From Candidatus Kuenenia stuttgartensis (GTDB lineage: Bacteria > Planctomycetota > Planctomycetia > Isosphaerales > Isosphaeraceae), in assembly GCA_945874095.1 (NCBI GenBank), contig CAMCFM010000263.1:1-6591 (forward strand): a stretch of 6,591 bases of DNA. The letters run 5' to 3'. Below are positions 1 to 5,686 of the stretch, one piece after another. Numbering within the stretch: the stretch's first letter is position 1; every line of letters starts with the position of its first letter. The translations under genes were made by a program, and so were the position numbers. A model generated the notes under the pieces. That model had not been told where the DNA came from and did not search any database. It saw only the letters and a program-made list of their open reading frames with translations.

Positions 1-48
1 CAATTTACGATACGAACCGAATTACCACTTTTGGGATACTCCAAATGA
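1..48 (+). CDS. Possible 3' tail of an upstream gene (partial)
   Basis: Frame 1 is open from the first base of the window and reads 15 codons (QFTIRTELPLLGYSK) to a TGA at 46-48. That stop overlaps the ATG of the next gene in an ATGA arrangement, a common coupling of adjacent genes in one operon. No family can be recognised from 15 residues. Another frame is also open here, so chance is a real alternative. If real, the TspO gene would be translationally coupled to an upstream gene, which would fit its weak ribosome-binding site. Confidence 0.22.
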   Translation, partial: QFTIRTELPLLGYSK

Positions 49-524
49 ACACTTTTGCTCGATGTCTTTTCTGGGTTGGCGTCAGCTTTCTGGCTGCAAT
101 TATTGGAGGGATTGGGACGGCCGTGGGGCTTGGTCCGTGGTATCAGGCTCTGAACAAACCATCATGGAACCCGCCCAGTTGGATCTTTGGGCCCGTCTGG
201 TCCACGCTTTACACGCTGATGGGTATCAGCATGGGTCTGATGGATTCAGCCACTCTCAAATCCATGAAACCGGGCGTGAATCACAAGCTCAGAACGATAT
301 TCGTAGTTCAGATCACACTCAATGCCGTTTGGCCGATCCTGTTTTTTGGGGCGGGCCTGCTCTGGCTTGGGCTGGCTGAAATCATCGTCCTGGAAATCTT
401 CATTCTGGCATGGATCAGGCTCGGCTGGAGCGAACACCGGCCCGCCTCATTCCTGATCATGCCTTATGCCGTCTGGGTCGGTTTTGCCACCTGTCTGAAC
501 GCGACTCTGGCATGGCTGAATTGA
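45..524 (+). CDS. tspO: TspO/MBR family tryptophan-rich membrane protein
   Basis: This is a 159-residue integral membrane protein of the TspO/MBR (peripheral benzodiazepine receptor-like) family. Family members bind tetrapyrroles and cholesterol-like ligands and act in stress and porphyrin regulation; the exact role here is unknown. Five hydrophobic segments are visible, at about residues 7-26, 48-66, 83-103, 105-126 and 134-156, and the length is normal for a bacterial TspO. Diagnostic motifs are WY at 32-33, KPSWNPPSWIFGPVW at 38-52, Q89 followed by LN (92-93) and WP (96-97), and the last helix with P140, W144, FA and LN. The start is the ATG at 45, with only a weak GGGA (33-36) eight bases upstream, and it overlaps a possible upstream stop codon. 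The gene converges on hpt with 21 bp between stop codons and no obvious terminator hairpin in the gap. Family identity is secure; ligand and function are not. Confidence 0.95.
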   Translation: MNTFARCLFWVGVSFLAAIIGGIGTAVGLGPWYQALNKPSWNPPSWIFGPVWSTLYTLMGISMGLMDSATLKSMKPGVNHKLRTIFVVQITLNAVWPILFFGAGLLWLGLAEIIVLEIFILAWIRLGWSEHRPASFLIMPYAVWVGFATCLNATLAWLN

Positions 525-545
525 TCGCCCACTAACCAGCAAAAA

Positions 546-1064
546 TCATTCAGGATCTTCCGCCAGGACGCCTATGTGCGGCAGATGGCGGTAATCGTCG
601 TTGAAGTCGAGCCCATAGCCGATCACGAATCGGTTGGGAATCTCAAAACCGGTGTAATCAGGTTCAATGGGCACAACCTGACGACCAATCTTGCGCAATA
701 AAACGGCTGTTCGCACGGAGTTGGGCCCGCGCTGGGCGATCAGATCCTTCAAGGCGGAGAGGGTGTGACCTGTGTCGAGAATGTCGTCGAGAATGATCAC
801 ATCGCGGCCGGCCACATCTGGCAGAAAAGTATCGTTGATATAAAGTGCCCCACCCACCGTGGTGGGACCACGATAACTGCCTGCCTGAATCACTCCCACG
901 CGGGACGGCAACTGGATCGAGCGGGCCAGATCTGCCAGCAGCATCAGGCTGCCGGTCATGACGCCGATCAAAGAGAGTGGGCGGCCTTCATAGTCGGCTT
1001 CAATCGAGCGTGCAAGTTCTGCAATACGTGATTGAATCTGTTCTTGAGTGATCAGGATTTCCAT
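546..1064 (-). CDS. hpt: Hypoxanthine phosphoribosyltransferase
   Basis: This 172-residue cytosolic purine-salvage enzyme transfers the phosphoribosyl group of PRPP to hypoxanthine (often also guanine), giving IMP or GMP. The PRPP-binding loop of type I phosphoribosyltransferases is clear at residues 89-102 (VIILDDILDTGHTL, with the acidic DD pair and the DTG turn). Also visible are the pyrophosphate-loop region GVMTGSLMLLADLAR (34-48), the flexible-loop SYRG (63-66), K125 in LLRKIGRQV, and the base-binding C-terminal block with FEIPNRFVIGYGLDF and YRHLP (140-162). The ATG at 1064 is chosen because MEILITQEQIQ is the usual family N-terminus and AAAGG lies 11 bases upstream. The frame extends nine codons further to a TTG at 1091, which has no support. 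A possible sigma-70-type promoter lies at 1168-1197. It sits alone between the hairpin that ends the PEP-CTERM gene and the convergent TspO gene. Identity is firm. Confidence 0.96.
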   Translation of the reverse strand: MEILITQEQIQSRIAELARSIEADYEGRPLSLIGVMTGSLMLLADLARSIQLPSRVGVIQAGSYRGPTTVGGALYINDTFLPDVAGRDVIILDDILDTGHTLSALKDLIAQRGPNSVRTAVLLRKIGRQVVPIEPDYTGFEIPNRFVIGYGLDFNDDYRHLPHIGVLAEDPE

Positions 1065-1167
1065 CGCCAGTCCAGCCTTTCCATTCCACAAATCATTCAG
1101 ACCAAGAATTGATGGGAGATCTTGAAATCAAGAGTTGCCTGAATGCATCACTTGCCATCGATGACTT

Positions 1168-1197
1168 AGTTTATGCAGATCGCCCCATAAATGCCAA
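1168..1197 (-). promoter_or_regulatory. Candidate sigma-70-like promoter for hpt
   Basis: On the minus strand TTGGCA (1192-1197) and TAAACT (1168-1173) are separated by 18 bases, close to the TTGACA/TATAAT consensus with near-ideal spacing. The -10 box is about 100 bases upstream of the hpt ATG at 1064, which implies a long leader. The -35 box lies just downstream of the hairpin at 1199-1237, in the right place for an independent hpt promoter. Planctomycete promoters often deviate from consensus, so this is a candidate only. Confidence 0.3.
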
Positions 1198-1198
1198 T

Positions 1199-1237
1199 CG
1201 ACCATGCTCAATCTGCCAAAAGGCTTGAGCATGGTCG
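1199..1237 (-). terminator. Hairpin between the PEP-CTERM gene and hpt; probable terminator
   Basis: A perfect 13-bp inverted repeat, CGACCATGCTCAA (1199-1211) and TTGAGCATGGTCG (1225-1237), encloses a 13-base loop. It begins 41 bases past the stop codon of the PEP-CTERM gene, which is transcribed toward it. On the minus strand it is followed by ATTGGCATTTAT, so there is no clean U-tract. The hairpin is strong; its termination function is inferred from position. It could alternatively stabilise the 3' end of the transcript. Confidence 0.6.
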
Positions 1238-1277
1238 AACTGTTTTGGTAGCGATTCAGGCGTATGGAACCAGCGGA

Positions 1278-1958
1278 TCAGGCAAGGTTCTGGCGATTGC
1301 GGCGATAGCGGATGGCTCGCAGAGTGCCAAGGCCCATACCGGTGATCCACAATGCCATGGAGACAGGCTCAGGCACTTGAGTGATCGGTACGGTAGGAGT
1401 GGTTGGAGTAGTGACTGGTGTGGTGTTTTCAGCAGAGCTTGGGCTTGTCGGTGGCAGGGTCAGTGCCGATAGGCTGAAGGTGGATGCCGATGTGGGGGTC
1501 GGGATCAAGTTCAGAGTGCCCGTGAAATTCGGGTCGAGATCGAGCGAGAACTTCACGATTCCGTTCGAAGCCAAGCCCGGGTCAGGATTGCCTTGGGAGT
1601 CGAGAATCGGCTGGAAACCGGTGATCTTGCCCGCCGTGTCGCGGCTTGGTTCAACACCAAACAGCATGACGAGTTGCTGAACCCCATCGCCATTGCCCAA
1701 TAAAACCGTCATGTTTTTCTGATTGAATCCGGACGACCCATCAAGCACCTTCAAAGGGCTAGCATTCGGGTCGGAAGGTACCACTGAAAATGCGGGCTGA
1801 ACATCGGCCTGAAAAATGGTGAGGCCATTGTTACCAGGCAGCGGCGTGAGCTGAAAGTTCGAGACTTGGCCGGCCGATGCCGTTAGATTGATACCAAGCA
1901 GGAACGCAACCGCAGTGAACCAGGCCGCTTTAGCGAGATGTGAGACAAAGTATTTCAC
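1278..1958 (-). CDS. Secreted PEP-CTERM sorting-domain protein
   Basis: This predicted exported protein of 226 residues would be anchored or processed by an exosortase. A Sec signal peptide spans residues 1-29 (basic start, hydrophobic WFTAVAFLLGINL, then TASA before GQ). A beta-rich middle region of about 135 residues follows, resembling in general style the cohesin-like or uncharacterised ectodomains of such proteins, but I do not recognise a specific domain. Then comes a Pro/Thr/Ser linker (about 167-193). The C-terminus has the three-part sorting signal: VPEP (195-198), a hydrophobic stretch SMALWITGMGLGTL, and a basic tail RAIRYRRNRQ. The start is the GTG at 1958, because GGAGGA (1967-1972) lies exactly eight bases upstream and the signal peptide begins there; an upstream start at 2015 would add 19 charged residues. 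No exosortase gene is visible nearby. Function is unknown; a surface or exopolymer-associated role is inferred from the class. Confidence 0.87.
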   Translation of the reverse strand: MKYFVSHLAKAAWFTAVAFLLGINLTASAGQVSNFQLTPLPGNNGLTIFQADVQPAFSVVPSDPNASPLKVLDGSSGFNQKNMTVLLGNGDGVQQLVMLFGVEPSRDTAGKITGFQPILDSQGNPDPGLASNGIVKFSLDLDPNFTGTLNLIPTPTSASTFSLSALTLPPTSPSSAENTTPVTTPTTPTVPITQVPEPVSMALWITGMGLGTLRAIRYRRNRQNLA

Positions 1959-1966
1959 GGTAGGGC

Positions 1967-1972
1967 TCCTCC
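1967..1972 (-). promoter_or_regulatory. Strong ribosome-binding site fixing the GTG start
   Basis: GGAGGA on the minus strand lies eight bases upstream of the GTG at 1958. It is the best Shine-Dalgarno match in the window and decides the start of the PEP-CTERM gene in favour of GTG over the longer frame. Confidence 0.8.
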
Positions 1973-2354
1973 TTGATTTTTTGATCCCAAGATCCTGAAT
2001 CTGTCGTAACCGCATATCCAGTAAGTGATAAACTGATCGGTAGGAACAGTTTTCGCTTTGGACAGGGAGACGACACCAACAGACTTTTTCAGATCTCTCC
2101 CACCACAGCCTTGTTCCGGATCCATCCGGAGTTCGGGACAGCAGCGTTTCAGGTCACTATCCGGTGATCACCACCGGCCTTTGTCCTGAGAGAATCTTGT
2201 TCTGTCGATGAGGGATTGTGCCAAGATGGGGATTTACGTCAAGCTCAAATCTTGACGAATTCTCAAAACATTCTGCTAATATCCCCCTCATTCTGAAAAT
2301 CGGAGAGTTTGGGCAGAGCGCAACAACGATTCGTAATCTCTTAAAAATAAAGTT
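1973..2354. other. Upstream spacer of the PEP-CTERM gene with several palindromes
   Basis: No gene was found here. The part next to 1973 should hold the PEP-CTERM promoter, but I see no convincing -35/-10 pair. Three palindromic sites stand out. TCCGGA-TCCA-TCCGGA lies at 2115-2130. GGTGATCACC, a perfect 10-bp palindrome at 2163-2172, is nested between CCGGT (2161-2165) and ACCGG (2173-2177). CGTCAAG (2237-2243) and CTTGACG (2251-2257) are separated by seven bases. Any of these could be an operator or an RNA hairpin; none can be assigned. Confidence 0.4.
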
Positions 2355-2455
2355 TTATGTAGGCCATATCCCCTGATATGGCGTGCTTTTGGTTGAGGTA
2401 TTATGTAGGCCATATCCCCTGATATGGCGTGCTTTGGCTTTTGGGTAGCCTACAT
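2355..2455. repeat. Two identical 35-bp direct repeats, each with an internal palindrome
   Basis: Positions 2355-2389 and 2401-2435 are identical over 35 bases and separated by an 11-base spacer, so the period is 46. Each copy begins TTATGTAGG and contains GCCATATC-CCCT-GATATGGC, a perfect 8-bp stem with a four-base loop, followed by GTGCTTT. The second copy is also closed by an outer inverted repeat: ATGTAGGC (2403-2410) pairs with GCCTACAT (2448-2455). The spacer is far too short and the copies too few for a CRISPR array. The repeats lie about 270 bases past the end of the toroid gene and might act as tandem terminators or as a mobile palindromic repeat. On the minus strand the hairpin of the first copy is followed by CTACATAAAACTTTATTTTT, which contains a T-rich stretch. 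Confidence 0.85.
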
Positions 2456-2487
2456 GGAAACAATCTTGTGTCTAGGGCATGCCGGAT

Positions 2488-2592
2488 GTGTCTCCTCCGG
2501 AGCCTAAATGCATGGTCGTAGATTTGTTTCCAGCAGGACTTTGCTATTAACTAGGTGTCTCCTCCGGAGCCCAAAAACATGGTCGTAGATTT
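2488..2592. repeat. Tandem pair of 38-bp repeats with a CTCC/GGAG core
   Basis: Positions 2488-2525 and 2555-2592 match at 35 of 38 bases (period 67). Both begin GTGTCTCCTCCGGAGCC and end CATGGTCGTAGATTT. The core CTCC-TCC-GGAG can fold as a small hairpin, and CTCCGGAG is itself a palindrome. A further CTCCGGAGACAT at 2597-2608 is the core in the opposite orientation just after the second copy. Diverged relatives occur at 4110-4129 and perhaps 4209-4224, so the element is dispersed. No ORF of credible coding quality overlaps it. Confidence 0.8.
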
Positions 2593-2705
2593 CTTGCTCC
2601 GGAGACATCCCAAATGGAAAATGGAAATGGGCTGCCAGAATCTCTGGCCGGTTGCCAGAAAAACTAAATCAGCCCAAAACCTGAAAGTTGTTCCCGACCA
2701 GCCCC

Positions 2706-3830
2706 TTAACCCTTACGCGCGTGGCTCAGGGCCAGTAAGGCATAGGCTGTCACGAGGTTTGGATCGCCTTCAAGAAAGCGGTCGGCAGGGTTGGTCCACG
2801 ATCCATCGGCTTTCTGACGGCTGGCGAGGGCTGCGATCAGCTCTGATCTCCACTCGTGCACTTTGCCTTTCGAATCCGTAATCGTATCCACCTTTAGCAG
2901 CGAGAGAGCCTTGGCAAAGGTGTGATAGTAGTAATACAGGCCCTGCTGACCCATCCCGGGGTTTTCATCGACAGAGTAATTCTTCCGGATAAACCCAAGG
3001 GCCGCTTCAACCCGTGGGTCGCCTTTGGTCAGGCCGGCGTAAATCATGCTTTTGAGACCAGCGTAGGTCATCCCGGCATAGCTCCTGAAACCTTTGTCGG
3101 CATCTCCACCAGCCATGCTTTGGCCGCCGTTGGCTGCTGTATAGATAAAGCCGCCATCGTTGACCTTTTCGGCCCAGGGCTGATCGTTAAACTCTGACTT
3201 TGAATTCTGACACCGCGAGACAAAGATCAAGGCCTTCTGAAGGGCAGGATCGTCGGCTGGCAGGCCGGTGTCGCGCAGAGCCTCAATAAAATAGGACGTA
3301 TTGGAGAGGTCTGGACGACTGTTCGAACCGCCGTAGCCGGCTCCACCAAAATAAGCGTCGGTGCGTGGCCGATTCTCGGTTTCGTCCCACTGCATCTTTT
3401 TCAGGAAGGCCTGACCCTTGGCGATGGCGTCATTGTATCGGCCGTCGGCGTTGGCTTCTTTGAACGCCAGTAAAGAGATGCAAGTGGTGTAATTCGCGTG
3501 AGCCGCTGAGGGGAATCCACCGTTTTCGCGGTCGAGGAATTTCTCGAGATAGGCGAGTGCTTTTTTAACGGTAGGCTCATTCGGCGAAACTATACCAGTG
3601 CGGAGCATGGAGGCAACCGCCAGAGCGGTGATCCCGGGCTCGCGCTGGGTGGACCATCCACCATTTTCACCTTGTCGAGATTTCAGGAAGCCGACGGCCT
3701 TCGCCATCACTTCATCACGCGTGGCTGTAGACGACTGCGCGAATGCTCGTGAACTGGTTGGCAGGACGATGGCAGCCGAGGCGGAAAGCCTGATCCATTG
3801 CCGGCGCGAGAATGTGGTGATCATAGACAT
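2706..3830 (-). CDS. Tat-exported prenyltransferase/squalene-oxidase repeat (alpha/alpha toroid) protein
   Basis: This 374-residue protein has the repeat type shared by squalene-hopene cyclases and prenyltransferase beta subunits. The N-terminus is a likely twin-arginine signal: SRRQW (8-12), a hydrophobic run LSASAAIVLP, and cleavage near AFAQ (29-32). Repeats of the form helix-SRQ..GGW/F are visible: FLKSRQGENGGWS (48-60), YLEKFLDRENGGFPS (94-108), FVSRCQNS with NDGGF (203-228), and ALASRQKADGSW (334-345). Gly/Tyr-rich turns such as YFGGAGYGG (160-168) and YAGMTYAGLK (251-260) lie between them. The DxDD acid motif of class II terpene cyclases is not seen, so cyclase activity is doubtful; a periplasmic binding or scaffold role is possible. 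The start is the ATG at 3830. AAGGGAGG (3847-3854) lies an unusually long 16 bases upstream, with no better in-frame start between. It seems monocistronic, with long spacers on both sides. Family fold is confident, function unknown. Confidence 0.9.
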   Translation of the reverse strand: MSMITTFSRRQWIRLSASAAIVLPTSSRAFAQSSTATRDEVMAKAVGFLKSRQGENGGWSTQREPGITALAVASMLRTGIVSPNEPTVKKALAYLEKFLDRENGGFPSAAHANYTTCISLLAFKEANADGRYNDAIAKGQAFLKKMQWDETENRPRTDAYFGGAGYGGSNSRPDLSNTSYFIEALRDTGLPADDPALQKALIFVSRCQNSKSEFNDQPWAEKVNDGGFIYTAANGGQSMAGGDADKGFRSYAGMTYAGLKSMIYAGLTKGDPRVEAALGFIRKNYSVDENPGMGQQGLYYYYHTFAKALSLLKVDTITDSKGKVHEWRSELIAALASRQKADGSWTNPADRFLEGDPNLVTAYALLALSHARKG

Positions 3831-4071
3831 CGTGGTATATCGTGAGCCTCCCTTATAGATGAAATCGTCAGGCGCGGATCGACAGCGACTGGGTTACTCA
3901 CTGATTCTAACTGAACGAGACGGAGGGCGTCGACAGAATTCGAAACGGATCGTGCCCAACCGGCTGGAATCAAGGTGTTATGTATTTGTAAATCATTGAA
4001 TCAGTGTGATTTGTGGCTGAATCTATTGCTCCGTCAAGTCAAGATTGTTGGGTAGGCGGGCGGCACCAGTC

Positions 4072-4086
4072 ATGTCCTCAGGACAT
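4072..4086. promoter_or_regulatory. 15-bp palindrome, possible operator
   Basis: ATGTCCT (4072-4078) and AGGACAT (4080-4086) form a perfect inverted repeat around a single central base. This compact dyad is typical of a binding site for a dimeric regulator, although it could be chance in a long spacer. It lies about 240 bases upstream of the toroid gene start, rather far for direct control. Confidence 0.35.
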
Positions 4087-4109
4087 CCATAAACCCCGAG
4101 CCAGTGATC

Positions 4110-4129
4110 TTTTGGGCTCCGTAGGAGAC
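4110..4129. repeat. Inverted, diverged copy of the CTCC/GGAG dispersed repeat
   Basis: TTTTGGGCTCCGTAGGAGAC at 4110-4129 is the reverse complement of 2557-2576 at 19 of 20 bases. A shorter relative may lie at 4209-4224, where GTGATCTT is followed by CGGGCTCC; the first relative is likewise preceded by GTGATCTT (4104-4111). The stem CTCC/GGAG is kept, with the loop changed to GTA, as expected for an element conserved as a hairpin. Confidence 0.6.
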
Positions 4130-4260
4130 TCCATAGCAAACTACCCCATTTATAAGGAATGAGGGGGCATTGAGCATGTCCGCCGTATATCCATAGATCT
4201 GGAAAACCGTGATCTTCGGGCTCCAGCTAAAACGATTGGATTGGACGTCAAATATGAAGG

Positions 4261-4400
4261 TTCAAACATGACATATAAGAATAACTTAATATTACTATAT
4301 AAACATATAAGTGATATATAATGTTAATTTTTATCATATGAAATTACACAGACATGTAGATAAACTCATAAAAGCATATATCATATTAATGCTTTTCTAA
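4261..4400. other. Extremely AT-rich block
   Basis: By hand count only 27 of 140 bases are G or C (about 19%), in sharp contrast to the genes and to the GC-rich repeats that begin directly after it. It is full of TATA and ATATAA runs, including AACATATA (4302-4309) facing TATATAATGTT across a five-base gap. No ORF is present. It could be a bent or easily melted region, a remnant of an AT-rich mobile element, or a protein-binding region. A second, smaller AT-rich stretch (14 of 60 bases G or C) lies at 4741-4800, on the other side of the repeat cluster. Confidence 0.6.
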
Positions 4401-4433
4401 AATCAATGTTGGCCAGCCAAGGGACAGAGATCA

Positions 4434-4608
4434 GCGAGCAAGGGCCGCGCGTCTTGATCTGGCTCGCCCGCCAAACTAACCCGCAGCGCGAGCAAGGGCC
4501 GCACGTCTCAGAAGTCATGCTGTTGAGTGCAACATACGGAATTCTAGTGTATTTTGCTCGACTGGTTATTCAGTAATGCGGCCCTTGCTCGCACTGCGGG
4601 TTAGTTTG
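4434..4608. repeat. Cluster of three REP-like GC-rich repeats, two as a 32-bp inverted pair
   Basis: The core GCGAGCAAGGGCCGC occurs three times. A short copy lies at 4434-4454. A long copy lies at 4472-4503; it extends leftward through CAAACTAACCCGCAG, and its match to the first copy runs to 4508. The third is an inverted long copy at 4577-4608. The long copies match at 31 of 32 bases as inverted repeats around 73 bases of ordinary sequence, and the first and second copies match at 20 of 21. The first copy is itself flanked by AGATCA (4428-4433) and TGATCT (4455-4460). This arrangement resembles a BIME-like pair of repetitive extragenic palindromes. No RAYT transposase is in the window, so mobilisation would be in trans. 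Confidence 0.8.
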
Positions 4609-5090
4609 ATATCCAAAGCTCTTTCTCTCGCTCCGGGGTGTTCGCGTGCTATCAGTCATTCTTACGATCCACCGAGAGCATGTTGTTGATGCGTGTGCCA
4701 GAAACTTTAGATGAAGAAAGCCACATGATCATGGGGATCTTCCTAAACTACAAAAGTAAAATTTAAGTATATACAGCAACTTATACAATGATATAAGTGT
4801 TGGTTAAGGGCGATGATTCATGAGAACGACGAAATCGATTGTGAGTGAATGAGTGGCGAACGGATTGATGGATCGTCACAACCCGATGAAAATGGCTTAA
4901 AAACGTGGTTTTACTAGAACATAAAACAAAATCATCAGAAAGAATGATTGATTCTGTGTGGTGCTGGTGTCGAACAAAACATCTTTGTCAAAAAATTTTC
5001 CAAAATTTTTCGACCGGTTTGAACACTTGAAAACAAGATATAACATTAGTCAGACACAGAACCAGTTTCTGGAAGTGACGATTTTAGGGG
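4609..5090. other. Spacer with AT-rich inverted repeats; no gene seen
   Basis: No coding frame is supported. Visible structures are ACTTATA (4779-4785) facing TATAAGT (4792-4798) across six bases, and a perfect 9-bp inverted repeat AAAAATTTT (4991-4999) and AAAATTTTT (5002-5010) around CC. A weak promoter-like pair TTGAAC (5019-5024) and TAACAT (5041-5046), 16 bases apart, faces right but leads into no recognisable gene. Confidence 0.35.
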
Positions 5091-5584
5091 TTGTTTTCAG
5101 TCATTGCGCTGATTAACTTACCAGCATACCAAACGGGCATTCGCTCAACTTGGTTCCGACGTCTCGGCCGATCGCCGAATTCATCCTTGTATTGGCCCGC
5201 TTGTGCGAAGGAGGAATCCATCGCGGGTTACTCAACCCCTCACTTGTCTTTCAGGAATTCAGCTAGGAATGCACAACGAATCGGTCCAAGTCAACTTTGG
5301 AATGACTTGATCGAACTATCAAGGAAGACTTCCTGGACCTATTGTCCCCTGTAGGAGTCTAGACCCATGCACGTTCTACTTTTCTGATTCTGCTACTTGC
5401 AAAGTCCTTCATCCGATCGACTTGAATCAGAAAGACAGGCGAATGAAACCCGTCACACACCAGTCTCTCAAGGGATCTGGATATCGGACTTCGTTGGCTT
5501 CCGGGACGTGTAAGTCGTCGAGTACTTGAACCATTTGAAGATATAAACAGCAGTACCAAACCATAATATCTGACGTATGTTCAC
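5091..5584. other. Spacer of gene-like composition without a recognisable gene
   Basis: The base composition returns towards that of the genes here. A plus-strand frame is open from 5091 to 5354, but it starts with TTG immediately after AGGGG, leaving no room for a ribosome-binding site, and its 87-residue product resembles no family I know. A minus-strand frame at 5359-5559 also starts with TTG and looks random. The stretch may be the degraded remains of a gene or simple leader sequence for the CAP gene. Confidence 0.3.
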
Positions 5585-5668
5585 ATGCCCAGATTTCGAT
5601 GGATCGGTATCCTGTTGATTATTCTGAACTTCATTTCAAGATCTTCCCTCGATTCGTTTCTGCTACCC

Positions 5669-5675
5669 AAAGGAG
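5669..5675 (+). promoter_or_regulatory. Ribosome-binding site of the CAP gene
   Basis: AAAGGAG lies 11 bases upstream of the ATG at 5687 and is the only good Shine-Dalgarno match near the possible starts. The earlier in-frame ATG at 5585 has no comparable site. This favours the 183-residue form of the CAP-domain protein. Confidence 0.6.
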
Positions 5676-5686
5676 ATATCATCAGT

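Larger units (their letters stand above)
3831..4260. other. Upstream spacer of the toroid gene; no gene seen
   Basis: This stretch should contain the promoter of the toroid gene, read leftward, but I cannot point to a convincing -35/-10 pair. It contains a 15-bp palindrome (4072-4086) and a diverged inverted copy of the CTCC/GGAG repeat (4110-4129), each listed separately. I found no open frame with a credible start, ribosome-binding site or recognisable protein. Confidence 0.45.

Noticed and set aside
62..379. 105-residue plus-strand ORF inside the TspO gene
   Set aside because: Out-of-frame shadow of a confidently identified membrane protein gene.
1065..1091. TTG start at 1091 for hpt
   Set aside because: The extra nine residues do not fit the family N-terminus, whereas the ATG at 1064 does and has AAAGG upstream.
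1959..2015. Start at 2015 for the PEP-CTERM gene
   Set aside because: It would place 19 charged residues before the signal peptide and ignore the GGAGGA site eight bases from the GTG at 1958.
2355..2435. CRISPR array
   Set aside because: Only two repeats and an 11-base spacer; no further units and no cas genes. CRISPR spacers are typically about 30 bases or longer.
2643..2659. Terminator hairpin TCTGGC-CGGTT-GCCAGA after the toroid gene
   Set aside because: The stem is only six base pairs and no T-tract follows on the minus strand, the direction of the gene.
2555..2881. 108-residue plus-strand ORF starting at GTG 2555
   Set aside because: It begins inside a non-coding repeat and its latter half runs antisense through the 3' end of the toroid gene. 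The product has no family resemblance.
4434..4608. Terminal inverted repeats of an insertion sequence
   Set aside because: Only 73 bases lie between the inverted copies, there is no transposase, and a third copy sits outside the pair; a REP-like cluster explains it better.
5091..5354. 87-residue plus-strand ORF as a real gene
   Set aside because: TTG start directly after AGGGG with no ribosome-binding spacing, and no recognisable family; kept only as a note on the spacer.
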